Positions 12,050 through 21,870 of a stretch of DNA of 64,000 nt are shown one piece after another; within the stretch, counting starts at the first letter, position 1; every line of letters begins with the position of its first letter. Origin of the DNA: Theobroma cacao (taxonomy: Eukaryota; Streptophyta; Magnoliopsida; Malvales; Malvaceae); assembly GCF_000208745.1 (NCBI RefSeq), contig NC_030851.1, positions 16,496,784 through 16,560,783 of the forward strand, given 5' to 3'. A program made the position numbers and the translations under genes. The notes under the pieces were generated by a model, which was given only the letters and a program-made list of their open reading frames with translations, made no database searches and was not told the DNA's origin.

Positions 12050-12824
12050 GCACTTTTCATATCCATTTGAGATAATTTAAAATTCATAAAGCATGCACAG
12101 GCAAGTAAAAGTCTAATTGCTTTTAACCTAGATATAGGTGCAAAGATTTCATCATAATCAATATCTTCTTTTGGATTGTAGCCTTGAGCAACTGACCTTG
12201 CTTTGTTCTTTACCACATTTCCTAACTCATCCATCTTGTTTTTGAACACCCATTTTGTACCAACAATTGGATGGTTGGTTAGCCTTGGAACGAAGGTTCA
12301 AACCTTGTTCCTTTTAAATTAGCTAAGTTCCTCTTGCATGGCAATCATCCAAATCTCTTCCTTTTCAACTTCCTCAAAGTTCTTTGGTTCCACTTATGAT
12401 ATAAAAGCAAGATATTCACAAGCCTCTCTCGATCTTCTTTCAATTTTAACACCTATTAAGGGATCACCAATGATTTGTTCTTAAGGGTGATTTCTTATAA
12501 ATCTCTAGTTTCTAGGAAAGTCGTTGTACTCTTCTTTGATCTTTGCAAGTCCTCTAGTGGTGGTTTTTTCTCATTTTTCTCCTTTGAGCTCTCTCCATCA
12601 TCTATTTTGTTGTCTAAGCTCATATTCTCCATTTTCTTCTCAATATCATTTGCATCATCATCATAAAGCACTATCTTTTTTTGTGCAACATTAGTCTTAT
12701 CAAAAACAATATGAATTGAATCTTCTATATCTAGATTTCTTTCATTAAACACTTTATAAGCTTTAGAATTCAATCCATATCCTAAGAAAATGGCCTCATC
12801 ATTTCTAGCATCAAATTTTTCCAA
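12050..12824 (-). pseudogene. Element C integrase tail and N-terminal reverse transcriptase
   Basis: The segment 12495-12824 encodes the region after the integrase core, including 'EAIFLGYGLNSKAYKVFN', typical of the Copia connection between integrase and RT. It is followed by an acidic, low-complexity linker. The segment 12050-12249 encodes the start of RT ('KARSVAQGYNPKEDIDYDEI' then 'FAPISRLKAIRLLLA' and 'QMDMKSA'). These correspond to the usual K-ARLVAKGY...DYDETFAPV and QMDVKSAFLNG blocks. The 12250-12494 stretch between them has frame breaks but keeps an acceptor-like LEEMQEELxxF-type sense. It is disabled by shifts and by the LTR insertion at 12049/12050. Confidence 0.88.
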
Positions 12825-13941
12825 GGTGTGTTTTTCTATTCAAAATAAAACATTTACATCCAAAACTCCTTAAGTGAGAAATGTTTGGTTTTCTTCCATT
12901 GTAAAGCTCATAAGGGGTTTTAGAAATCATGGCTCTAATGGAAACTCTATTTAATATGTAAGCTATAATGTTCATAGCTTCAACCCAAAAATATTTTGGC
13001 AAGTTGTTTTCACAAAGCTTTATCCTTGCCATTTCCTTTAAAGTCTTATTTTTTCTTTCACCCACTCCATTTTGTTGTGGAGTTTTAGAAGCAGAAAAGT
13101 TGTGGTTAAAACCTTTTTCATTACAAAATATTTCAAAATTGTCACTTTCAAATTTACCACCATGGTCACTTCTTACCCTAACAATGGTAAGACCTTTTAC
13201 ATTTTGAACTCTTTTACAATGTGTACCAAAAGTTGCAATGCACCATCTTTGTGAGCAAGAAAATATACCCATGTGTATCTAGGGTAATCATCTACAATAA
13301 CAAAGCCATATGACTTGCCTCCTAGACTAGCAACAGTGATTAGTCCAAACAAGTCAACAAGCAATAGTTCAAGTGGCCTAGAAGTTGTTATGATTTTCTT
13401 AAATTTAAATGAACTTCTAACTTGTTTTCCAAATTGACATGCATCACATACTTTGTCATTTTCAAAGGATATATTTGGAAGCCAAATGACTAGGTCTTTT
13501 CTCAAGAATTTTGATATAGTGTGCATACTAGCATGTCTTAGTCTTCTATGCCACAACCAGCTATCACATACATCATTGGCAATAAGACAAGATTCACAAG
13601 ACTCAATTTCATCAAGAAAAATAACATACATATTCTTAATTTCTTTTACCAATTAATGCTACTTTGTTAGTGTCAATATCAATCACTTGACATCCATGGG
13701 AATCGATGCATACTCTAAACCTTCTATCACAAAGCTGACTAATACATAACAAATTATGTTTTAAACCTTTAACAAATAAAACATGCTTGATTTCGATTTG
13801 AGATGTGTTACCAACGGCTCTAATTCCTTGGATAATACCCTTGAAGTCATCATCAAAGGAGACACTACCACTCTTATTTCTATCAAGCTTAGCAAACAAG
13901 TTCTCATTACCTATCTTGTGCCTTAAGTAACCACTGTCCAA
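12811..13941 (-). pseudogene. Element C protease and integrase
   Basis: The segment 13636-13941 carries the retropepsin motif 'DSGYLRHKIGN' (family form DSG-SxHMTG) and 'IKHVLFVKGLKHNLLCISQL', typical of Copia protease. The segment 13197-13652 has the pre-integrase zinc-binding signature (H-x-x-x-H in 'WHRRLRHAS', then 'CDACQFGKQ') and the first catalytic Asp region ('LLVDLFGLI', then 'IVDDYPRYTWVYFLAHK'). The segment 12811-13272 has the remaining DDE context ('VRSDHGGKFESDNF' and 'TPQQNGVGERKNKTLKEMAR'). Frames shift between the three blocks, so no continuous polyprotein remains. Together they identify the element as Copia. Confidence 0.92.
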
Positions 13942-14050
13942 GTACTAAGGCTATCTTTCCTTAAGTTGAGCTTCAAAACATTTGTCATTTGCCTTTTCTT
14001 AACCTACAAACAGATTTTCAATTTTTCTTAAGAGGTACACATTTGATAGG

Positions 14051-15679
14051 TCATTGGGGGTTAGCTAACACATGAGATCCTTTAGGCACCCAAACCAATT
14101 TGGTTTTAGGAAGTCTATTTTCATTAAGATAACAATTATAAGATAAGTGCCCCTTTTTGCCACACACATAGCAATGTTGAAAAAATGCATTATTTTTCCT
14201 TCTAAACATTGTAGTTTTCTTTGGTTTCTCTTCAATTTCCAAATTCAGTTTTGACTTCTCTTTCATTGAGGCTTTGAAAGCAACATTTTCATCCACTGCC
14301 TTTTGTAAGGCTATATTTTTGCTCTCTAGTTCTAACTTTAAGAGTTCAAAATCAGTTTTAGACTGTTCGAGTTCAATTTGAAGCATATTCCTTTGATAAA
14401 AAATAGAGTTATATCATACTTGATTTCCTCTAACTCATCATCTAAATCTATGGCTTTCTTCATCATAATTTTATATTTTAAAGCAAGGTTTTCAAATTCA
14501 GCATACAAACATTCATACTCTTCTTGAAGCTCATCATAAGAGATCACAAGAGTTAGATGTTACCTCAATTTCTTTTTCTTTTGCCATCAAGCAAAAGTTT
14601 GCTCTTTCCTCTAATTTTTCTTTATTTTCCTCTGAACTTGAATAATCACTATCAGATCATGTTGCTGCCACCATTGCTCTTTTTTGTTTCTTTATTTTCT
14701 TTGAAGTTTCTTCCTTGAGTAATGGGCATTTTGATATGAAATGTCCAAGTTTTTTACATTCAAAATAGACCATTTCATCTTTTTTGCTAAGATCACCCTT
14801 ATACTTGTTTTTCCAAGAGAAACCTTAATCCTTTTTGAATTTTTTTCTCCCAAACCTTCTGCCTTTTTGTCCCATCAACTTTCTAAACCTTCTAGCTATC
14901 ATGGCTAATTCTTCATCATCATCACTTCACAATTCTTCTAATTCTTCTTCAAGTGTGCTAATCTTGAGTGCAAGAGTTTTCTTTTTCTTTTACGCCTTTT
15001 CCTTCTGCTCTTCTTCTTCTTCCTCCATTTCTAGTTCATATGTAAGGAGTGAGCCACCAATTTCATCAAGTATGACCACATTGAGATCCCTGGCCTCTCA
15101 AATTGTTGTGATTTTGGGTTTTCAACTTTTTGAGAGGCATTTAAGTAATCTTTTCACTAACTCATGTTTTGGGATGGTTTTACTAAGTTGATTAAGCTTG
15201 TTTGTAATGTTGGTAAACCTATTGAACAGGGTAGAGATGTCTTCACCCTGTTTGATTTTGAACAATTCATAATTATGGGTGAGTAAGTCAATTTTAGACT
15301 TCTTAACTTATAAAGTCCTTTCATGAATGACCCTAAGCTTTTCCCAAATCTCCTCGACTGTGGTACAGCTAGAGATTTTATTGAATTCAATGGGAATCAA
15401 TGCACAAGGGAGGGTGTTGATAGCTTTAAAATTAGTTTGAACTTTTTTTACTTCAGCTTCAATCCACCTAGCTCTTGGTTTGGGTATTCTCTCATTTGTG
15501 ACAAAACCAGGTGAGGTGGGAATGTAAAGTCCTCCTGTGATCACATCCCACATTTCATAATCTAGGGCTATAATATAAATAAATATTCTAGTGCTCCAAT
15601 AAGTATAATTTGATCCATCAAATAGAAGAGACCTATTTGTGAATTTACCCTCAGCAACAACAAACTTTTGCAAAGCCAT
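14051..15679 (-). pseudogene. Element C gag (decayed)
   Basis: The start codon at 15679 begins MALQKFVV, followed by 'LLFDGSNYTYWSTRI', the usual Copia Gag opening, and 'TTVEEIWEKLRVIHE'. The sense continues in other frames through 15157-15307. It then runs into an acidic and Lys-rich region and a zinc-knuckle remnant near 14730-14780 ('ECKKLGHFISKCP', first Cys lost). A coiled-coil-like stretch lies at 14280-14547 ('LLKLELESKNIALQKAVDEN'), followed by a second complete CCHC knuckle 'CYVCGKKGHLSYNC' near 14150. Several stops and shifts interrupt it. The long gag with coiled coil and second knuckle fits SIRE-like elements. Confidence 0.88.
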
Positions 15680-15722
15680 GTGGATTTTCCATAAAGATAT
15701 TAAGCCTTAATCTTAAGGGTTT

Positions 15723-15735
15723 GGCTCTGATACCA
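15723..15735 (-). other. Primer-binding site of element C (tRNA-iMet type)
   Basis: On the minus strand it reads TGGTATCAGAGCC, two bases downstream of the 5' LTR end GGGACCAACA. This sets the 5' LTR boundary at 15738 and the direction of the element. Confidence 0.9.
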
Positions 15736-15737
15736 CT

Positions 15738-17103
15738 TGTTGGTCCCATTGGTGTGCTAAAGAAAGGGTTAATAACATTAAAATTTTAAGCTTAGCCCTT
15801 TTTTCAGCTTGTAGAACTCTTAATCAACTAAAGGAGGGAAGATTTAAAACTTCTTGAAGTTAAAAGATACCAAGTAAAGAAGGGTAGAAAGAAATGGACA
15901 ATGCACAAGTATTTATATTGGTTCGGTCTCCTTAACCTACATCCACTACCTTGATTTCCCAATCAAGGATTTTCAATCCAACTTCATTATACTAGTGGAA
16001 TTAACAACTTCCACCAAGCTTTTACAAGGTGAGCTTCTAACCCAAGCTCTAATCCCTTACAATAAGCTTTAGAGTGCTTCCTACACTCTAATTTCCCAAG
16101 AAAAAAAAGTACAACTGATTACCTTTATAGATCTAGAAAGATTACAATGAAGCTCAAATACTTTTTCAAGAGTAGGAATAAAGAACAAGTGTTTTTGGTG
16201 AAGGTTCTTTGGCTTTTTTGCTCAAAATAGCTCTTTTGTGCTTTAGTCTTACTTGTTTGACCATTGAAGCTTCCTTGTATACTTAAGGAGTCAGATTTTG
16301 TTGTTTAAGATAGATTCTAGCCATTAAAAATAACTCTAATGTCATTCTAGCTGTTATTTTGTCCTCTAGTGTTTAAATTCAAATAAACAGACAGAGTTCT
16401 GCTAATTAGTTACGGGAAGGCTCTAACTGATTACAACTTTTCTACCTTACACTATCTTGTAGTTGTGTATACTATGTTAACTAGTTAGAAAAGACTTTAA
16501 CCTATTAAAAACTTTTTATTTTCAATCTTCTCAAGGTAGCATTCATCCTTTAATTGATTAGTTTGCCCTTTAACTAGTTGAGGCTTCACATCCTTCAACC
16601 TTACCTGATTAAAATTAACTTTAATCAATTAAAAAATCTTCAAATTTTGAATTTTTCCATTTTGGCTCCCTTCAACAGTCAACCTTCTTTGAAATTTGAT
16701 TTTGGCACTTGGAGGTATTGAGGCTTTGTGCTCTAACCAACTAACTGAATTCCTAAACCGATTAAAATGACTATTTTCAGTCTTTAGCACTTCCCTAATC
16801 AATTAAACCTAGTGCTAATTGATTACAGCATTTCTGTCTTGCTTTTACCTAGCTCCCAATTATGCCTTAACTAAGTAAGGCTCCTTGTTAATCAGTTACT
16901 AATGTTATGTCTTCACTAATCACTTTCTTCTTGCTTTCTTTAACTGATTAACTCTTCTTTTAAATTTAGCAAGCATCTTGACTTGCCTTTGATAAACAAA
17001 TTTGTTAGGGGAATTAAACTATATTCTGCACATTTAAATAGTAAAGTTAGCAATTAATGCATAAGGAATGTTTTGTTATCATAAAAAACATATGGAGTTA
17101 ACA
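15738..17103 (-). mobile_element. 5' LTR of Copia element C
   Basis: This 1366-bp LTR ends in GGGACCAACA (minus strand, at 15738). It begins TGTTAACTCCATAT (minus strand, at 17103), matching the start of the solo LTR at 17461 (TGTTGGCTCCATTAG, then 'ttttgatgataataaaacattcc'). It contains the 'tattggttcggtctccttaa' and 'catccactaccttgatttcc' blocks common near the 3' end of SIRE-like LTRs. In its first half (U3) there is an array of short AT-rich near-palindromes such as TTAATTGATTAG and TAACTGATTAAC (about 16400-16960). It separates element C from the interior of element D; the flank 'aggaa' at 17104 is probably the target copy. Confidence 0.88.
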
Positions 17104-19270
17104 AGGAAAACTTTGTTATATGGGTAAGCCATTTGTCTCATTTTTTAGTACCATCAAGTAAACACATCTTATGAGCTTGATACCTGAAGACACAAAGCCA
17201 CTTACCTTAAACGAATCACTTTGATTAAGATAGGCTTTGTTGAAGATTAGGATATGGGAACATGGGTTAGAAAACCAAGTCATCATTAACAGGATATTGA
17301 TAATGAACCACCCCGATCTTCAATTCATGATAAACCTCCTCCACCCCCTTCACCTCCTAATGATCTAGGTGCCCCTAACACCTTTCTGTCTGTCCTTCCT
17401 ACCCTGCCCTATAATGTTTTCAATATTGAGGATGCCTTTCATACAATGATGGCAAGATTGTGTTGGCTCCATTAGTTTTTGATGATAATAAAACATTCCC
17501 ATTTCATTTGTGTCTAATATTTCTACTTGAGTTTGCAGGATAAAATTTATATAAATAATCAATCATTAAAATGCACATATCAAAGAGCATAGAAATAAGG
17601 AAGCCACAATTGATCAACAAGACAGAAGACCCTTAGTCGATTAATGAAGAATTAGTCAGCTAAGATTTAAATCAAAAGTTGGCTGGCTGAAGAGTGTTGA
17701 GAAACAGAACAAACTTAGTCGACCAAGAAATGAATTAGTCGACTAAATGTACCTACCAAAACTGCCAGAAACTGGGAGCAGAAGATAGAGACAACTTAGT
17801 CGACTAAGATACCGGTTAGTCAACTAAGAGCATTTTGCCTGCAAGTTTGAATTCTGCACTAAAAGATAGATTAACGGTTAAAACCAACTCCCAATTGTTT
17901 CCAATGGCCAGAAAACTGTCAAACTACCATCAGAGTTATTTCTCCTAGTATAAAAAAGGGTTCTAATAGCTAGAAGTGTATTAAAGGCTTCCAAAAACAC
18001 ACAAAAGAGCTGAAAAACCAGAAAACATCCTTTGCACTTCACTGCACTCAACGCCTATCCTTGTAATTGTATTTTGAACTTCAACTTGTACCACTTAGAT
18101 CAACATTGTGATCATAGGTACACTTTTTTTTTCATTTCTCTTTATGTTCTTAGAGTGAAAGGGTCACTCTAAGGGGTTCAATCAAGCTAGGATTGCTTGT
18201 TTGAGTTAAGATTCTAACTTAGCCTTGAAAAGTTAGGTGTTCGGTTATAGTTGAGCCCGGTAAAAACTATTGTGAAAGGTTTTAGCTAAGCCTATTAAAA
18301 GCCATTGTTAAGCTTGGTGAAAGCTTATTAATTTCACCGGTTCTTAGTGGATTGGTTGGAAAATCCTTGGTTGGATAATCAAGGTAGTGGATGTAGGTCT
18401 TGGACCAAACCACTCTAAATTCTGCTATCTTATTTACTTTGTTTTTGTTTTATTTTCATTCTTTCTTTTGTCTTGCATTTGTCTACACTTAAAGACAATT
18501 TTTGAAATAGCCAAATTGTGTTATTCACCCCCCCTCTAGCACATTTACTTGGGACCAACAGATTAGACTCAATGGAAACTCGAGTCATGAATTGATTGAA
18601 CCAAATGGACTCACGATTTGTCATTGTTTATTCTCACCTCGATCTACTTTAGTCCACCATCGAGTCAAGATTTAATAAGACAAGTTAAGCCATAGACTCT
18701 CACTTCAACAATGTTGATAGCATCATTTAGTGCATGCTTCAGCATTAACAAGCCTTGGAAGAACATGTTGAAAAACACTTTCTGAAAGGAAACAACTAAT
18801 TTATGTTGGATGACTTTCCTTTCATGTCTTGCATTCACATTTTAGACCCATGTTTATGTTTATGGATCATTGTTTATGGTTTTGGCACATTTGGAGTTTA
18901 TGTTAGTTGATTGTGCTTCAATTTTCCTTGTAATATTTAAGCATGATCAATGAATGTCTTTGTTTCTCACCTTGTTTAATATTGATCCATTAAAAATACT
19001 CTACTATGCTTTAAAACTGTTGTCTCATTTTTCTCTAACTATTTTTGATGTAACAAAAAGGGGGCAAATGATTGATGAGCATATTTGCTAAGCTCTACTC
19101 ATAATTGAAAAAATTTTTTAATTTAAACTTAAGTGCTTAGATTAAAGGGGGGCAACTCACATATTTAATCCTTAGTTTTGCAAAATCAAGGACTTACAAA
19201 CTAACCAAGTTAAGGGGAGTTTTTCAAGTAAATTTTGCTCATAATTTTGTCATATAAAAAAGGGAGAGAT
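17104..19270 (+). mobile_element. Copia element D: 3' interior with env-like remnant and polypurine tract
   Basis: This is the 3' interior of a + strand Copia element, interrupted by the solo LTR at 17461-18560. Before the insertion one frame reads 'HDKPPPPPSPPNDLGAP'; after it the sense resumes as a coiled-coil-like stretch, 'DSMETRVMN' and 'NQMDSRF', with stops. A proline-rich segment followed by a coiled coil between pol and the 3' LTR resembles the env-like ORF of SIRE-type Copia elements; this is an inference from layout, not a domain hit. The end (19060-19270) is AT-rich and non-coding, with 'acaaaaagggggcaaatg' and a polypurine tract ('aaaagggagagat', about 19256-19270) immediately before the LTR. 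The 5' half would lie left of the window, beyond C. Confidence 0.7.
17461..18560 (+). mobile_element. Solo LTR, Copia (SIRE-like)
   Basis: This 1100-bp sequence starts TGTTGGCTCC and ends GGGACCAACA, with GATTG (17456-17460) and GATTA (18561-18565) as a 5-bp target duplication with one mismatch. No internal region is present. It contains four near-identical copies of the palindrome TTAGTCGACTAA (about 17632-17830), a TATA-like 'tataaaaaagggttctaa' near 17950, and the terminal 'tcaccccccctctagcacatttacttgg' sense found at the 3' end of SIRE-like LTRs. The element-D coding sense reads across it when it is removed. Confidence 0.9.
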
Positions 19271-20674
19271 TGTTAGCTTTAAAATTGTTGTATATTTTTA
19301 TTTGACAAATTATTATGATCAAAATTAGTTTAACAAATGTTTGAAATGGTTTTTGAATTATGAAAATATCGCCCAAGTATTTAGAAAGGTTTTTTAGTTA
19401 AAAGGAAAATCTAATGAATGCAACTATAGGGATCGACCCCCTAAAGAACAAAATGAGCTACTAGAAAACAAAGGATCTACCCATAGTAGATGGTAGGTCA
19501 ATGCTCATGGAGAAAAATAAGAATACGCCTCTAGATGTCAAAGGATTGAACCTCCCCCCCCCCCCAAAAAAAAAATCAAAAAGAAGGTTGATCCCAATGA
19601 AAACCAAGTGAAAAATCAGCTTCTGGAATACAAAGGAACAACCCCCCAAGAGGAATAGTTCGATCCTTGAAAGTCAAGAAGAAAAGTTAAGGTTTTAGAA
19701 ATCAAAAGGACCGACCCCCCAAGGCTAGAGGTTGATCCCTAGGAAGACAGAAAGCAAAATTCTCACGCTAAAGTGTGAGGATCGACACTTCCTTTCTTAA
19801 AGGTCTGTCCCCTCAACAAAAGAGAAGTTTTCGTTCTTAAGCATGCAAAGAAGGATCGACCCCCAGCCTTCAAGAGGTCGATCCTTTAGTTATATTTGAG
19901 GAACAAAAACAGAGAAAGATCGACACCCCAAACACAAAGTGTCGATCCCTAAGTCACAACATATTAGCATTAAATGCTCCCAACAGCTAGTTTTTCTCTT
20001 GAAAGACATCTAACGACTCCAAACATCGTCAACACTAAAAATTGAGGCTTTCCACCTATTTTGAAGATAAAGAAGACTCTAAAAAATTACTCAAGAGAAA
20101 GAAAGCATCTTCAAACTCTTTAAGTTCATTTATTACTCTCTTGCTTGTATTTAAGTCTTCATTAAGTTGAAATCTTTTCACATCATTGTACTCATCTTGT
20201 GTATTACTTGCATTAACTCTCATCATCAGCCTTCTAGAGGCATTAAAAGCTTTTATCTCCCACTCCTTGTATTGAATAGATTGGTTATACCTTAACCATT
20301 AAAAGGTAGTATTATGTGGCTATACCTTAACCAAGTGAAAAACCTTAAAAAGACTATTGTGAAGGTTGTGTTTGAATCCTAAAAAGGTATTTCTATAGTA
20401 GATTGAAAACTTCGTAGTGAGACTAAGGGAAAGGATGTAGGCAAAGAGGCTAAACCTTTATAAAAATCCTTGTGTTCTTGTTTCTCATTTTCTTATTAAG
20501 ATTCTTAGCATTTAAACTTGATTCAAATATAAGTTTTCATTAATCAAAGTGTTTTTCAAAAGAAACACTTTTACAAGAAAATTTTTATATTCATATACTT
20601 AGCAAAGATTTTCAAAAGAAGTTCAATTCACTCCTCTTCTTGAACAATTACACTTTGAGCTTATTTAACTAACA
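19271..20674 (+). mobile_element. 3' LTR of Copia element D
   Basis: This 1404-bp LTR runs from TGTTAGCTTTAAAATTG to TTTAACTAACA (inverted termini TGTTAG/CTAACA), directly downstream of a polypurine tract. It holds repeated blocks of the type GGATCGACCCCC and AGGTCGATCC (about 19430-19950), a homopolymer C/A tract at 19553-19574, and a 3' part with 'ctataccttaaccaa' repeats typical of SIRE-like LTRs. A possible target copy on the right is 'ataag'. The upstream LTR is outside the window. Confidence 0.85.
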
Positions 20675-21400
20675 ATAAGGAATTTGGATGCTTTTGATAA
20701 ATGATAGGAACTCAAAGTGTTTATTGTTTAAAACAATACACTTCTCTTCTAACTTTTGTCTTGTTTGTTTTGGTGTGTCAAAATGGTTGACAACAAATCT
20801 TTTATATAAAATTTCAAGTCTCTTTTTTAAGAACATAACACTTTCATCAGGACATCTTTATGTCTTAAAGATACCTTTGCATGTTGCAAGACAAAAGCTT
20901 TGGATAAAGGCATTGTTCCTATAATTACTGTATGAAAAGGTAACCATTTATATCATAAGACATAACATTTGAGTTATAATATGAAAATATCATTTTTCAT
21001 ATCCAAACTTTTGAGTAGTGGTGTTTTTTAATTGTTTCTTAACCTTTAGATTTAAAGGTGTTTTTCCAATATGTTATTTTACCAAGAGACTTAACTTTTC
21101 ATATGAACAACCACCTATAATCCAATAGTCACATTATGTCACACTATGAAACATAATCTTTCAATTGATGTGACTTTTCAATTGTCACAACTTCTCATAT
21201 GAAAAAACATAACTTTGCATTTATAACTTTTTATATGAAGAGACATAATTTTTTATTTTGAAAATAAACCAATAATATATTCGATTACGGGACAAATTCG
21301 GGTAATGCTTTTAATACCCGACTCGAGTTCAAATGGGTTTAGAGTATCTCAAAAAAGTGGGTACCCTATCCGTTTACATCCTTACTAGTGATATTTAGAG
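20675..21400. other. Intergenic, AT-rich, no gene seen
   Basis: No gene is recognised. A 78-codon open frame at 20688-20924 has no recognisable domain and is AT-driven. From about 20945 to 21250 a short word of the form 'cttttcatatgaa(a/c)aa(a/c)cataac' recurs several times, as in a degenerate tandem repeat. At 21285-21390 there is a fragment with 'cgggtaatgc', 'acccgactcgag' and 'gggtaccctatccgtttaca', the kind of 'gggtaccc' dispersed repeat also hinted at near 32140 and 46450. Confidence 0.6.
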
Positions 21401-21404
21401 TCAA

Positions 21405-21870
21405 ACACTAAATTCTAGGATAAAATACTCCCACTTTTCAAAGTTTTAATCAAAATATCAAGCAGGTCAATTAGTTTTTGAAATGAACACTCCGGTCCAA
21501 AAAATATCTTTTGCTAGACACATAGGTCTAGCAGTTAATCAATAGTTAGTTTTTTTGTTAGTTTGATGACTTGACAATATTGAAAAGATAATTTCACCCT
21601 TTATTAATTTTAAAAATTACTATTATAGGAGGTGGAGGGCAGCACCGATTCGGTGTCCCTGAATTATTTATTTTGATTTTTTTTACAAAAAATTATATAA
21701 TATTTTTTAAAATTAATAAAAAAGGTATTTTAATCTTTTCATATTCTCTGTTAACGATGTTTATACTTTTGGGATGGAGTGTCTATTTTAAAAATTAATA
21801 AAATCGCTTGAAATTTCGATTAAAAATTAAGGAGTAGGGTATTTTATCCTAAATTTTACATTCTAATAGC
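21405..21870. mobile_element. MITE-like element with about 95-bp terminal inverted repeats
   Basis: The left arm begins near 21408 ('ctaggataaaatactccc', continuing to 'gaacactccggtccaaaa' near 21500). It aligns with the reverse complement of the right arm (21765-21862: 'ttaggataaaataccctac' to 'gacactccatcccaaaa') along about 95 bp at roughly three quarters identity. The core is AT-rich and non-coding. Long inverted arms around a short core fit a Mutator-like or other long-arm MITE. The target duplication could not be settled by eye. Confidence 0.7.

Larger units (their letters stand above)
8389..17103 (-). mobile_element. Copia retrotransposon C (decayed, interrupted)
   Basis: This is a minus-strand Ty1-copia element. 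It has a 5' LTR (15738-17103), primer-binding site (15723-15735), gag, protease, integrase and reverse transcriptase in Copia order (integrase before RT). It is broken by a 2979-bp solo LTR at 9071-12049 and cut at 8389 by element A, so RNase H and the 3' LTR lie outside the window. All frames carry stops or shifts, so it is dead. LTR length and a long gag with a second zinc knuckle suggest the SIRE/Maximus lineage, which is an inference from family architecture. Confidence 0.9.

Noticed and set aside
19553..19574. C/A homopolymer as a poly-A tail of a retroposed gene
   Set aside because: It lies inside element D's LTR within the GATCGACCCCC array; no gene body is adjacent.
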